From Ectopseudomonas oleovorans (GTDB taxonomy: Bacteria > Pseudomonadota > Gammaproteobacteria > Pseudomonadales > Pseudomonadaceae), in assembly GCF_003052605.1 (NCBI RefSeq), contig NZ_QASO01000121.1, positions 1 to 64,000 on the forward strand: a stretch of DNA of 64,000 nt, written 5' to 3'. The first letter of the stretch is position 1; each line of letters begins with the position of its first letter. Positions 40,011 through 48,949 of this stretch are shown here, in pieces. The notes under the pieces are model-generated. The model ran no database searches and was not told the DNA's origin. It was given only the letters and a program-made list of their open reading frames with translations. Position numbers and translations under genes: made by a program.

Positions 40011-40538
40011 ATGAAATACCGCCTGGGAAGCTCCCGTGTCGACGCCCATCCCGAGAGTTGGGTCGCGCCAAGCGCCGACCTGATCGGCAAGGTTCGCCTA
40101 GAGGCCGGTGCCAGCGTCTGGTTCGGTGCCGTGCTGCGCGGCGACAACGAGCTGATCCATATCGGCGAGAACAGCAACGTGCAGGACGGCAGCGTCATGC
40201 ACACCGACATGGGTTTTCCGCTGACCCTGGGCAAGGGCGTCACCGTCGGCCACAACGTGATGATGCACGGCTGCACCGTCGACGATTACAGCCTGATTGG
40301 CATCAACGCGGTGATCCTCAACGGCGCCAAGATCGGCAAGTACTGCATCATCGGCGCCAACAGCCTGATTCCCGAAGGCAAGGTGATTCCTGATGGCAGC
40401 CTGGTCATGGGCAGCCCAGGCAAGGTGGTGCGCGAACTGACCGAGGCGCAGAAGAAGATGCTGGAGGCCAGTGCCGCTCATTACGTTCATAATGCGCAGC
40501 GCTATTCCCGTGAGCTGGTACCTGATGACGATGAGTGA
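40011..40538 (+). CDS. Gamma-carbonic anhydrase family protein (left-handed beta helix)
   Basis: The 175-residue protein is a hexapeptide-repeat beta helix. Metal-binding histidines are visible in VMHTD, VGHNVMMHGC and neighbours, as in the YrdA/PaaY group; whether it is an active carbonic anhydrase or a thioesterase is not known. It overlaps the following DUF1289 gene by eight bases. Confidence 0.9.
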   Translation: MKYRLGSSRVDAHPESWVAPSADLIGKVRLEAGASVWFGAVLRGDNELIHIGENSNVQDGSVMHTDMGFPLTLGKGVTVGHNVMMHGCTVDDYSLIGINAVILNGAKIGKYCIIGANSLIPEGKVIPDGSLVMGSPGKVVRELTEAQKKMLEASAAHYVHNAQRYSRELVPDDDE

Positions 40539-40728
40539 TGTAGAAAAGCCGGTGCGTTCGCCCTGCGTGCATGTCTGCGCGCTGGACGAGCAGGATGTCT
40601 GCATTGGCTGTCAGCGCACCGTCGCCGAGATCACCCGTTGGGGCCGCATGGACAATGCCGAGCGCCGCGAGGTACTGCAACTCTGCCTGGAGCGCGCCCG
40701 CGCTTCCGGTCTCTTAATGACTTCCTGA
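40531..40728 (+). CDS. DUF1289 protein, four-cysteine
   Basis: The 65-residue protein has SPCVHVCALDEQDVCIGCQR, the four-Cys core of DUF1289, probably a metal or Fe-S site. The start overlaps the stop of the upstream gene, suggesting coupled translation; an ATG two codons earlier is also possible. Function is unknown. Confidence 0.88.
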   Translation: MSDVEKPVRSPCVHVCALDEQDVCIGCQRTVAEITRWGRMDNAERREVLQLCLERARASGLLMTS

Positions 40729-40749
40729 TTCACTGTTCGAGGAACACTC

Positions 40750-41931
40750 ATGCCCCGTATTGGAACCCCTCTGTCGTCCTCCGCGACCCGTGTGCTGCTG
40801 TGTGGCTGCGGCGAGCTCGGCAAGGAAGTGGTGATCGAGTTGCAGCGCCTGGGCTGCGAAGTCATCGGTGTCGACCGTTACGCCAATGCGCCGGCCATGC
40901 AGGTGGCACATCGTAGCCACGTCATCGACATGCTCGATGGCGCAGCGTTGCGTGCAGTGATCGAGAAAGAGCAGCCGCACTACATCGTCCCGGAAATTGA
41001 AGCCATCGCCACTGCCACTCTGGTCGAGCTGGAGGCCGAAGGCTTCAACGTGGTGCCGACCGCGCGTGCCGCGCAGCTGACCATGAACCGCGAAGGCATT
41101 CGTCGTCTGGCGGCCGAGGAACTGGGCCTGCCCACCTCGCCGTACCATTTCTCCGACACCTTCGAGGACTACACCGCGGCGGTGAAATCCGTCGGCTACC
41201 CCTGCGTGGTCAAGCCGATCATGAGCTCCTCCGGCAAGGGCCAGAGCGTGCTCAAGAGCGACGCCGACCTGCAGCGCGCCTGGGACTACGCCCAGGAAGG
41301 CGGCCGTGCCGGCAAGGGGCGGGTGATCGTCGAGGGTTTCATCGACTTCGACTACGAAATCACCCTGCTCACCGTGCGTCATGTCGGCGGCACCAGTTTC
41401 TGCGCCCCGATTGGTCATCGTCAGGAGAACGGCGACTACCAGGAGTCCTGGCAGCCGCAGCCGATGAGCCCGAAGGCACTGGCCGAGTCCGAGCGCGTGG
41501 CGCTGGCGGTGACCGAGGCGCTCGGTGGTCGTGGCCTGTTCGGCGTCGAGCTGTTCGTCAAGGGCGACCAGGTATGGTTCAGCGAAGTTTCGCCGCGCCC
41601 GCACGACACCGGTCTGGTGACGCTGATTTCCCAGGAATTGTCCGAGTTCGCCCTGCATGCCCGCGCCATTCTCGGTCTGCCAATTCCGGCAATCCGCCAG
41701 ATGGGCCCGTCGGCGTCGGCGGTGATTCTGGTGGAGGGCGATTCACAGCAGGCCAGCTTCGCCAACCTCGGCGCCGCGCTGAGCGAGCAAGACACGGCGC
41801 TGCGCCTGTTCGGCAAACCCGAAGTCAAAGGCCAGCGCCGCATGGGCGTGGCGCTGGCGCGTGACGAGTCCATCGAGGCTGCTCGCGCCAAGGCGCTGCG
41901 CAGCGCGCAAGCGGTTCTCGTCCAGTTGTGA
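40750..41931 (+). CDS. purT: Formate-dependent glycinamide ribonucleotide transformylase
   Basis: The 393-residue ATP-grasp enzyme makes FGAR from GAR, formate and ATP, a folate-independent alternative to PurN. The N-terminal CGCGELGKEV, the ATP-grasp loop KPIMSSSGKGQS and the metal-binding SEVSPRPHDTG are present. The next gene starts inside its stop codon (GTGA). Confidence 0.97.
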   Translation: MPRIGTPLSSSATRVLLCGCGELGKEVVIELQRLGCEVIGVDRYANAPAMQVAHRSHVIDMLDGAALRAVIEKEQPHYIVPEIEAIATATLVELEAEGFNVVPTARAAQLTMNREGIRRLAAEELGLPTSPYHFSDTFEDYTAAVKSVGYPCVVKPIMSSSGKGQSVLKSDADLQRAWDYAQEGGRAGKGRVIVEGFIDFDYEITLLTVRHVGGTSFCAPIGHRQENGDYQESWQPQPMSPKALAESERVALAVTEALGGRGLFGVELFVKGDQVWFSEVSPRPHDTGLVTLISQELSEFALHARAILGLPIPAIRQMGPSASAVILVEGDSQQASFANLGAALSEQDTALRLFGKPEVKGQRRMGVALARDESIEAARAKALRSAQAVLVQL

Positions 41932-42662
41932 GTCGGCATGCGCTGTGGTGGCTGGCGACTGTGCCACTGCTGCCATTGGCGCTGCCTCTGGCCCTGCATA
42001 CCCGGCGCACGGCATTGCGTCTGCCGGTTGCGCAGGGCGAGCCAAGCGGCACCGCTGCCGCGCATTTACCGGGTGAGCCGTTACGCCTGCTGCTGATCGG
42101 TGAGTCGACCGTGGCAGGCGTTGGGGTCACCCACTTCGATCAATCGCTGGCAAGTTGCCTGGCCGCCGCCCTGGCTGAGCGCCTGGGGCGACCGGTGCGC
42201 TGGCGCGCCTGTGGCGAAAATGGCATCACCGCGCCTGAGGCCCATGAACGCCTGTTACCGCAGGCATTGATGGAGCCCGCGGACCTGGCGCTGCTGGTGT
42301 TCGGCGTCAATGACACCACCCACCTGACACCGAGCAAGCGTTGGCTGCAGTCACTGGCCGGGATGGCCGCTGCGCTGGGCGAGCAGGGCTGTCACGTGGC
42401 ATTCAGCGGCGTACCGCCGTTGCAGCACTTCAGCGCCTTGCCCTGGTTGCTGCGGCAGTTGATGGGCTGGCGGGCCCGCTTGCTGGATGCTGAGTTGCAG
42501 GGCCTGGCGCAACGCCTTGGCGCATTGCATTGCCGGCTGGACCTGCCGTTCGAAGCGCATTACCTGGCCGAGGATGGCTATCACCCATCGGCAATGGGCT
42601 ACCGACGCTGGGCCGATGGCCTGGCCGAGCGTCTCACTCCGTCGTTGCAGCGTCCGGTTTGA
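41928..42662 (+). CDS. SGNH/GDSL-family hydrolase with N-terminal membrane anchor
   Basis: The 244-residue protein has a signal-anchor helix (residues 4-24). The SGNH blocks follow: GESTVAGVG (block I Ser), GENG, GVND and DGYHPSAMGY (Asp and His). It is an esterase or lipase acting outside the inner membrane; the substrate is unknown. GTG at 41928 overlaps the purT stop by four bases. Its 3' end overlaps the convergent CorC-like gene by 29 bases. Confidence 0.88.
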   Translation: MSRHALWWLATVPLLPLALPLALHTRRTALRLPVAQGEPSGTAAAHLPGEPLRLLLIGESTVAGVGVTHFDQSLASCLAAALAERLGRPVRWRACGENGITAPEAHERLLPQALMEPADLALLVFGVNDTTHLTPSKRWLQSLAGMAAALGEQGCHVAFSGVPPLQHFSALPWLLRQLMGWRARLLDAELQGLAQRLGALHCRLDLPFEAHYLAEDGYHPSAMGYRRWADGLAERLTPSLQRPV

Positions 42663-43920
42663 CCTTTTTCACCTGCCAGACGCGCACGCTCTTCACCCGG
42701 TTTTCCGCTGCCTGGAGAATCTCCAGGCGATAGGGGCCGATCTTCAGGCAGACGCTGCTGTCCGGGATGCTCTCCAGGGCTTCGGTGATCAGGCCGTTGA
42801 GGGTCTTGGGGCCGTCGCTGGGCAGATGCCAGCCGAGGGTCTTGTTCACTTCGCGAATGTAGGCGGCGCCGTCGATGATCAGGGTGCCGTCTTCCTGCGG
42901 GTGGATATCGGGGCTGCGCAGGCTGTCCTGGTTGCTGAAGTCGCCGACGATCTCTTCGAGAATATCTTCCAGAGTGACGATGCCGATCACGTCGCCATAT
43001 TCGTCAACGACAATGCCGATGCGCCGCTTGTGCTTCTGGAAGTTGATCAGCTGGGTCGCCAGGGGCGTGTTTTCCGGGATGAAATAAGGCTCGTGGCAGG
43101 CTGCCAGCAACGACTCCTTGGTCAACTGGTTGTGGCTCAGCAGGCGGGCGATCTGGCGCATGTGCACCACGCCTTCGATCTGATTGATGTCGCCACGAAA
43201 CACCGGCAGGCGCGTGTGCGGGGTGGCGCGCAGCTGGTCGACGATGCTCTCCAGGTCGTCGTCCAGGTCGATGCCGGCCACCTCGTTGCGCGGGATCATG
43301 ATGTCGTCCACCGTCACCCGTTCGAGGTCGAGGATGCTCAGCAGCATGCTCTGGCGGTTCGTCGGCAGTTCCGAGCCGGACTCACGCACCACGCTGCGCA
43401 GCTCCTCGGTGGAAAGACTGTCGCTGGCGCGCTGCGACGGATCGACGCCGAGCAGGCGCAGCAGACCGTTGCTGATCACGCTGGTCAGCCACACCACCGG
43501 GTAGAGTACGCGCAGCAGCAGGCTGAGCACGCGACTGGCGGGGAAGGCCACCAGTTCCGGGCGCAGCGCAGCCAGGGTCTTGGGCGTGATTTCACCGAAG
43601 ATCAGCACGATGATGGTCAGGCCTGCCGTGGCAATGGCGATGCCGGCCTCCCCCCACATGTCCACAGCCAGCACCGTGGCGATGGAAGCGGCGAGAATGT
43701 TGACCACGTTGTTGCCGACCAGGATGGTGCCGAGCAGGCGATCCGGGCGATCCAGCAGGCGAGTGACGCGCTTGGCGCCACTGTGCCCTTCCTTGGCCAG
43801 GTGCTTGAGCCGGTAGCGGTTAAGGCTGAGCATGCCGGTCTCGGAGCTGGAAAAGAACGCCGAACAGAGAATGAGGAAAATCAGCAGGCCGAGCAGATAG
43901 CTCGAATGTAGGTCGTCCAC
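42634..43920 (-). CDS. HlyC/CorC family (CNNM-type) membrane protein
   Basis: The 428-residue protein has an N-terminal DUF21 transmembrane domain with GEITPKTLAA, a CBS pair (TVDDIMIPRNEV; GIVTLEDILEEIVG) and a C-terminal CorC_HlyC domain. The family is linked to magnesium and cobalt efflux. It follows the cytochrome-assembly-like gene by ten bases on the same strand, so they form an operon. Confidence 0.92.
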   Translation of the reverse strand: MDDLHSSYLLGLLIFLILCSAFFSSSETGMLSLNRYRLKHLAKEGHSGAKRVTRLLDRPDRLLGTILVGNNVVNILAASIATVLAVDMWGEAGIAIATAGLTIIVLIFGEITPKTLAALRPELVAFPASRVLSLLLRVLYPVVWLTSVISNGLLRLLGVDPSQRASDSLSTEELRSVVRESGSELPTNRQSMLLSILDLERVTVDDIMIPRNEVAGIDLDDDLESIVDQLRATPHTRLPVFRGDINQIEGVVHMRQIARLLSHNQLTKESLLAACHEPYFIPENTPLATQLINFQKHKRRIGIVVDEYGDVIGIVTLEDILEEIVGDFSNQDSLRSPDIHPQEDGTLIIDGAAYIREVNKTLGWHLPSDGPKTLNGLITEALESIPDSSVCLKIGPYRLEILQAAENRVKSVRVWQVKKVKPDAATTE

Positions 43921-43930
43921 GAGGTCTGCC

Positions 43931-44731
43931 TCAGATGTGCAGGATGAACTCGCGTACCAGCTTGCTGCCGAAATAGGCCAGCATCAGCAGGCAGAACCCG
44001 GCAAGGGTCCAGCGAATGGCCTTGTGCCCGCGCCAGCCGAGCTGATGACGGCCCCACAGCAGCACGGCGAACACCACCCAGGCGAAGCAGGACAGGAAGG
44101 TCTTGTGCGCCAGGTGCTGAGCGAACAGGTCATCGATGTACAGCGCACCAGACAGCAGCGACAACGACAAGAGTAGCCAGCCGGCGAAGAGGAAGCCGAA
44201 CAGCAGGCTCTCCATGGTCTGCAGCGGTGGAAAGTTGCGAATCAGCCCGGACGGGTGCTTGTGCTTGAGCTGATGGTCCTGCAGCAGCAACAGGATCGAC
44301 TGGAACACGGCGATGGTGAGCATGCCGTAGGCCAGGATCGAGAACAGGATGTGGGCGAGGATTCCAGGGTGCTCGTTGATCGGATTGATGGTGCCGCTGG
44401 GCATGAACTGCGCTGCCAGCACGGTCAGCGTGCCGAGCGGGAACAGAAGTAGCAGCAGGTTTTCCACCGGTATGCGCAGGCAGGCCAGCAGAATCAGGCC
44501 GATGACCGCGCAGGCAATCAGGCTGGCCGCATTGAAAAAGTCCAGGTTGAGGCCGTGTACGTCATACAACTGGAAGAACAGGCTGATGCCGTGCAGGCAC
44601 AAGGCGAGCACGCCTAGCGACGCCAGCAGGCGTTTGTCGGGGGTGCTGCGCTGCGTCAGGCGCAGGCCTTGGTAAGCGGCGGCGCCGGCGTAGAGGAGGG
44701 CGGCGGCGAGACTGGGCAACAGAGGGTGCAT
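43931..44731 (-). CDS. CcsA/YpjD-like inner-membrane protein
   Basis: The 266-residue protein has eight hydrophobic segments and the family motif GILAHILFSILAYG near residue 128, as in the cytochrome c assembly family. The length fits E. coli YpjD, whose role is not settled. The start at 44731 gives an N-terminus directly entering the first helix. It is divergent from ffh. Confidence 0.85.
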   Translation of the reverse strand: MHPLLPSLAAALLYAGAAAYQGLRLTQRSTPDKRLLASLGVLALCLHGISLFFQLYDVHGLNLDFFNAASLIACAVIGLILLACLRIPVENLLLLLFPLGTLTVLAAQFMPSGTINPINEHPGILAHILFSILAYGMLTIAVFQSILLLLQDHQLKHKHPSGLIRNFPPLQTMESLLFGFLFAGWLLLSLSLLSGALYIDDLFAQHLAHKTFLSCFAWVVFAVLLWGRHQLGWRGHKAIRWTLAGFCLLMLAYFGSKLVREFILHI

Positions 44732-44888
44732 AAATCCGTGTAAGGCGAGCCCGAAAGGCGCTGAGTGTGGCACAGAAGGGCGTCAGCACGAAAGACCGCC
44801 GGCGGTGTCGGCAGCTCGGCGACTTCGCTATAATCCGCCGCCTGTCGCACACCCGGCGCGCCGGGTCGCACCTATCAAAGGAACGCGC

Positions 44889-46268
44889 ATGTTCGAAAAT
44901 CTTACCGATCGCCTGTCCCAGACGCTGCGTAATGTCACGGGCAAGGCCAAGCTGACCGAAGACAACATCAAGGATACGCTGCGCGAAGTGCGCATGGCCC
45001 TGCTCGAGGCCGACGTGGCTCTGCCGGTGGTCAAGGACTTCGTCGGCAAGGTCAAGGATCGCGCCGTTGGTACCGAAGTCTCCAAGAGCCTGACGCCGGG
45101 ACAGGCTTTCGTGAAGATCGTCCGCGCCGAGCTGGAAGAGCTGATGGGCGCGGCCAACGAGGATCTGGCACTCAACGCAGCCCCGCCTGCCGTGGTGCTG
45201 ATGGCCGGCCTGCAGGGGGCGGGTAAGACCACCACCGCCGGCAAACTGGCCAAGTTCCTCAAAGAGCGCAAGAAGAAGTCTGTGCTGCTGGTGTCGGCCG
45301 ACGTCTACCGCCCGGCGGCAATCAAGCAGTTGGAAACCCTGGCGGGCGACCTTGGGGTGACTTTCTTCCCCTCCGATGCCAGCCAGAAGCCGGTGGATAT
45401 CGCCAACGCAGCGATCCGCGAAGCCAAGCTGAAGTTCATCGACGTGATCATCCTCGATACCGCCGGTCGCCTGGCCGTGGATAGCGAAATGATGGCCGAG
45501 ATCCAGGCGCTGCATGCGGCGGTCAAACCGGTCGAAACGCTGTTCGTGGTCGATGCCATGACCGGCCAGGACGCCGCCAACACGGCCAAGGCCTTTGGCG
45601 AGGCGCTGCCGCTGACCGGTGTGGTGCTTACCAAGGTCGACGGTGATGCCCGTGGTGGTGCCGCCTTGTCCGTGCGTCATATCACCGGCAAGCCGATCAA
45701 GTTCATCGGTATGGGCGAGAAGAGCGACGCACTCGAGCCCTTCCATCCGGATCGTATCGCCTCGCGCATCCTTGGCATGGGTGATGTGCTCAGCCTGATC
45801 GAACAGGCCGAGCAGACCCTTGATCGCGAGAAAGCCGAGAAACTCTCCAAGAAGCTGAAGAAGGGCAAGGGCTTCGATCTCGAAGACTTCCGTGACCAAC
45901 TGCAGCAGATGAAGAACATGGGCGGCCTCGGCGGCCTGATGGACAAGCTGCCGTCCATCGGTGGCGTCAACCTGTCGCAGATGGGCAGCGCCCAGGGCGC
46001 AGCCGAGAAGCAGTTCAAGCAGATGGAGGCGATCATCAACTCGATGACGCCGGCCGAGCGCCGCGACCCCGACATCATCAGCGGCTCGCGCAAGCGCCGC
46101 ATCGCTATGGGCTCCGGTACCCAGGTGCAGGACATCGGTCGCTTGATCAAGCAGCACAAGCAGATGCAGAAGATGATGAAGAAATTCACCGCCAAGGGCG
46201 GTATGGCCAAGATGATGCGCGGCATGGGTGGCATGCTTCCAGGTGCCGGCGGAATGCCGAAATTCTGA
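44889..46268 (+). CDS. ffh: Signal recognition particle protein
   Basis: The 459-residue GTPase binds 4.5S RNA and signal sequences and targets membrane proteins to FtsY. The NG domain has GLQGAGKTTTAGKLA (P-loop), DTAGRL and TKVDGDARGG. The Met-rich M domain ends with MMRGMGGMLPGAGGMP. AAGGAA lies six bases upstream of the ATG. It precedes the rpsP operon. Confidence 0.98.
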   Translation: MFENLTDRLSQTLRNVTGKAKLTEDNIKDTLREVRMALLEADVALPVVKDFVGKVKDRAVGTEVSKSLTPGQAFVKIVRAELEELMGAANEDLALNAAPPAVVLMAGLQGAGKTTTAGKLAKFLKERKKKSVLLVSADVYRPAAIKQLETLAGDLGVTFFPSDASQKPVDIANAAIREAKLKFIDVIILDTAGRLAVDSEMMAEIQALHAAVKPVETLFVVDAMTGQDAANTAKAFGEALPLTGVVLTKVDGDARGGAALSVRHITGKPIKFIGMGEKSDALEPFHPDRIASRILGMGDVLSLIEQAEQTLDREKAEKLSKKLKKGKGFDLEDFRDQLQQMKNMGGLGGLMDKLPSIGGVNLSQMGSAQGAAEKQFKQMEAIINSMTPAERRDPDIISGSRKRRIAMGSGTQVQDIGRLIKQHKQMQKMMKKFTAKGGMAKMMRGMGGMLPGAGGMPKF

Positions 46269-46307
46269 GGCCTGTACCCCGGCCGATGGCCGTCCGGAAA
46301 AAGAGAT

Positions 46308-46335
46308 TTGCAAACCGCCGCATAATCCTTAAAAT
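46308..46335 (+). promoter_or_regulatory. Promoter of the rpsP-rimM-trmD-rplS operon
   Basis: TTGCAA (46308-46313) and TAAAAT (46330-46335) are 16 bases apart, in the gap after ffh. The -10 box lies between the arms of a CCGCATA/TATGCGG dyad that might terminate ffh transcription. Confidence 0.6.
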
Positions 46336-46409
46336 ATGCGGCCTTTCGGGCCTAGGCCCATTTTTAATGTGTGCCTCAAGTTAGCACCGACTATAGGAAC
46401 GATGTTCAC

Positions 46410-46661
46410 ATGGTAACCATCCGTCTTGCTCGTGGCGGCTCCAAAAAGCGCCCCTTCTACCACCTGACCGTGACCAACAGCCGCAATGCGCGCGATGGTC
46501 GTTTCGTTGAGCGTATCGGTTTCTTCAACCCGATCGCTGCTGGTGGCGAAGTGCGTCTTTCCGTCGACCAAGAGCGTGCGACCTACTGGCTGGGCCAGGG
46601 CGCTCAGCCGTCTGAGCGTGTTGCTCAGCTGCTCAAGGAAGCTGCCAAGGCTGCTGCCTAA
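46410..46661 (+). CDS. rpsP: 30S ribosomal protein S16
   Basis: The 83-residue protein is a typical S16 (MVTIRLARGGSKKRPFYHL; GRFVERIGFFNP) needed for 30S assembly. It is the first gene of the rpsP-rimM-trmD-rplS operon; rimM starts eight bases after the stop. Confidence 0.98.
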   Translation: MVTIRLARGGSKKRPFYHLTVTNSRNARDGRFVERIGFFNPIAAGGEVRLSVDQERATYWLGQGAQPSERVAQLLKEAAKAAA

Positions 46662-46669
46662 GCATCTTT

Positions 46670-47206
46670 ATGAGTACGACGCCGGCCGTCGCCGAGGATT
46701 TGATCGTTCTCGGCAAGATTGTTTCGGTGCACGGCGTCAAGGGTGAAGTGAAGGTGTACTCCTTTACCGATCCCATCGATAACGTGCTCGATTACCGCAA
46801 CTGGACGCTCAAGCGTGACGGTGAGGTAAAGAAAGTGGAACTGGCCAGCGGCCGCCTTCAGGGCAAGGTGCTGGTAGCCAAATTGAAAGGTCTGGATGAT
46901 CGCGAAATTGCGCGTACCTACGCCGGTTTCGAGATCTGCGTGCCGCGTAGCGAGCTGCCAGAACTGGAAGATGGTGAGTTCTACTGGTACCAGTTACAGG
47001 GCTTGAAGGTCATTGATCAGGCAGAGCAACTGCTCGGTGTGGTCGACCACTTGTTCGAGACCGGTGCCAACGATGTGATGGTGGTCAAGCCCTGCGCGGG
47101 CAGTCTGGATGATCGCGAGCGTCTGTTGCCCTACACGGGGCAGTGCGTGCTTTCGATTGACCTGGCAGCTGGCGAGATGCGGGTCGACTGGGATGCGGAT
47201 TTCTAA
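46670..47206 (+). CDS. rimM: 16S rRNA processing protein RimM
   Basis: The 178-residue maturation factor binds S19 and the 30S head. The N-terminal RimM barrel has VLGKIVSVHGVKGEVKV and the C-terminal PRC-like barrel starts with EFYWYQLQGL. It lies between rpsP and trmD with gaps of 5-8 bases. Confidence 0.97.
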   Translation: MSTTPAVAEDLIVLGKIVSVHGVKGEVKVYSFTDPIDNVLDYRNWTLKRDGEVKKVELASGRLQGKVLVAKLKGLDDREIARTYAGFEICVPRSELPELEDGEFYWYQLQGLKVIDQAEQLLGVVDHLFETGANDVMVVKPCAGSLDDRERLLPYTGQCVLSIDLAAGEMRVDWDADF

Positions 47207-47211
47207 GGCTC

Positions 47212-47955
47212 ATGCGCGTAGAAGTCATCACCCTGTTCCCGGAAATGTTTGCCGCCATCGGCGAGTACGGCATCACCAGTCGAGCGGTCAAGCAGGAGCT
47301 GCTCAAGCTCAATTGCTGGAACCCGCGAGACTACACGACTGATCGTCACCATACGGTGGATGACCGCCCTTTCGGCGGTGGTCCGGGAATGGTGATGAAA
47401 ATCAAGCCTCTCGAGGATGCCTTGGCCAGTGCCAAGCAAGCCGCGGGAGAGACGGCGAAGGTCATCTACCTATCGCCGCAGGGCCGTAGCCTGAATCAGG
47501 CGGCGGTCCGCGAGCTGGCGCAGGAGGATGCACTGATCCTGATCGCCGGTCGTTATGAAGGCATCGACGAGCGTTTCATTGAGGCGCATGTCGATGAGGA
47601 ATGGTCGATTGGTGATTACGTCCTGTCTGGCGGTGAGCTGCCGGCCATGGTGCTGATCGACGCGGTGACGCGCCTTTTGCCTGGTGCATTGGGTCATGCC
47701 GATTCGGCCGAGGAGGACTCCTTTACGGATGGCCTGCTCGACTGCCCGCACTACACCCGCCCGGAGGTGTATGCGGATAAACGTGTTCCCGAGGTGTTGC
47801 TTAGTGGCAACCACGAACACATCCGGCGCTGGCGTTTGCAGCAGTCCCTTGGTCGGACCTGGGAACGTCGCGCTGATCTTCTGGATAGCCGCTCGCTTTC
47901 TGGAGAAGAGAAGAAGCTGCTGGAGGAATACATCCGCCAGCGGGACGATAGTTAA
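47212..47955 (+). CDS. trmD: tRNA (guanine-N1)-methyltransferase
   Basis: The 247-residue SPOUT enzyme methylates G37 of tRNAs and thereby prevents frameshifting. The trefoil-knot motifs LIAGRYEGIDERF and SIGDYVLSGGELPA are intact. It starts five bases after rimM. Confidence 0.98.
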   Translation: MRVEVITLFPEMFAAIGEYGITSRAVKQELLKLNCWNPRDYTTDRHHTVDDRPFGGGPGMVMKIKPLEDALASAKQAAGETAKVIYLSPQGRSLNQAAVRELAQEDALILIAGRYEGIDERFIEAHVDEEWSIGDYVLSGGELPAMVLIDAVTRLLPGALGHADSAEEDSFTDGLLDCPHYTRPEVYADKRVPEVLLSGNHEHIRRWRLQQSLGRTWERRADLLDSRSLSGEEKKLLEEYIRQRDDS

Positions 47956-47997
47956 CGTATCGATGATGGGCCGGGAGGCTTGTCTTAGGAGCGCAGC

Positions 47998-48348
47998 ATG
48001 ACCAACAAGATTATCCAGATGCTCGAAGCTGAGCAGATGAACAAAGAAATCCCGACTTTCGCACCGGGCGACACCGTAGTCGTACAAGTGAAAGTAAAGG
48101 AAGGCGACCGTCAGCGTCTGCAGGCCTTCGAAGGCGTCGTTATCGCCAAGCGTAACCGCGGCCTGAACAGCGCTTTCACCGTGCGCAAGATCTCCAGCGG
48201 TGTTGGCGTTGAGCGTACCTTCCAGACCTACAGCCCGCTGGTTGACAGCCTGGCAGTCAAGCGTCGCGGTGACGTGCGCAAAGCCAAGCTGTACTACCTC
48301 CGCGATCTGTCCGGCAAAGCCGCACGCATCAAGGAAAAGCTGTCCTAA
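47998..48348 (+). CDS. rplS: 50S ribosomal protein L19
   Basis: The 116-residue protein shows the L19 pattern FAPGDTVVVQVKVKEG and RKISSGVGVERTF; it lies at the interface of the ribosomal subunits. It is the last gene of the operon, with GGAGCG before the ATG and a strong terminator after the stop. Confidence 0.98.
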   Translation: MTNKIIQMLEAEQMNKEIPTFAPGDTVVVQVKVKEGDRQRLQAFEGVVIAKRNRGLNSAFTVRKISSGVGVERTFQTYSPLVDSLAVKRRGDVRKAKLYYLRDLSGKAARIKEKLS

Positions 48349-48364
48349 GTTCGGACGCTTCTCT

Positions 48365-48394
48365 GACAAAAGCAGCCTAAAGGCTGCTTTTGTC
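48365..48394 (+). terminator. Terminator of the rpsP-rplS operon
   Basis: GACAAAAGCAGCC/GGCTGCTTTTGTC form a 13-bp stem with a TAAA loop. The A/T-rich lower part makes it usable in both directions. Confidence 0.85.
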
Positions 48395-48414
48395 GTTTCT
48401 GGCTTGCAGTAATC

Positions 48415-48843
48415 ATGAGTGGCAGTGAGATGACCCCGAGAGAGCAAGAGATCCAGCGACGCATCGCGCTGTCGGAAACCCGTGTGACCAAGGCGGTGTT
48501 TCCACCGACCACCAATCATCACAACACCCTCTTCGGCGGCACCGCGCTGGCCTGGATGGACGAGGTGTCGTTCATCGCCGCCACGCGGTTCTGTCGCCTG
48601 CCGTTGGTCACCGTTTCCAGTGATCGTATCGATTTCAAACACGCGATACCGGCGGGCTCCATCGTCGAGTTGGTTGGGCGGGTAATCAAGGTCGGCAATA
48701 CCAGCCTCAAGGTGGAAGTCGAAGTATTCGTCGAGGGGCTGTATCAGGAAGGGCGCGAGCGGGCGATCAGCGGCAGCTTCAGCTTCGTCGCCGTCGATGA
48801 TCAGCAGAAGCCGGTGCCGGTATTGCCGGGATTCTCTAGCTAG
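48415..48843 (+). CDS. Acyl-CoA thioesterase (YciA-like hotdog fold)
   Basis: The 142-residue protein has the hotdog motif NTLFGGTALAWMDEVSFIAA and a C-terminal FSFVAVDDQ strand, as in YciA/Acot-type hexameric thioesterases that cleave acyl-CoAs. An ATG five codons downstream (48430) could be the start. It lies between rplS and xerD and appears to be a separate unit. Confidence 0.9.
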   Translation: MSGSEMTPREQEIQRRIALSETRVTKAVFPPTTNHHNTLFGGTALAWMDEVSFIAATRFCRLPLVTVSSDRIDFKHAIPAGSIVELVGRVIKVGNTSLKVEVEVFVEGLYQEGRERAISGSFSFVAVDDQQKPVPVLPGFSS

Positions 48844-48949
48844 CCATTTGCCGGCCTTGGGCGAGGGCCGCTGATCGTCAGGCCGGTCTGCTGGTGCGTC
48901 GGGTGTTGGCTGTGGAACACTTGCCTACCCTGTAATTGAAGGTCAATCA

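Noticed and set aside
44562..46313. 583-codon frame antisense to ffh
   Set aside because: ffh is certain; the opposite frame has no ribosome site and a shadow-like composition.
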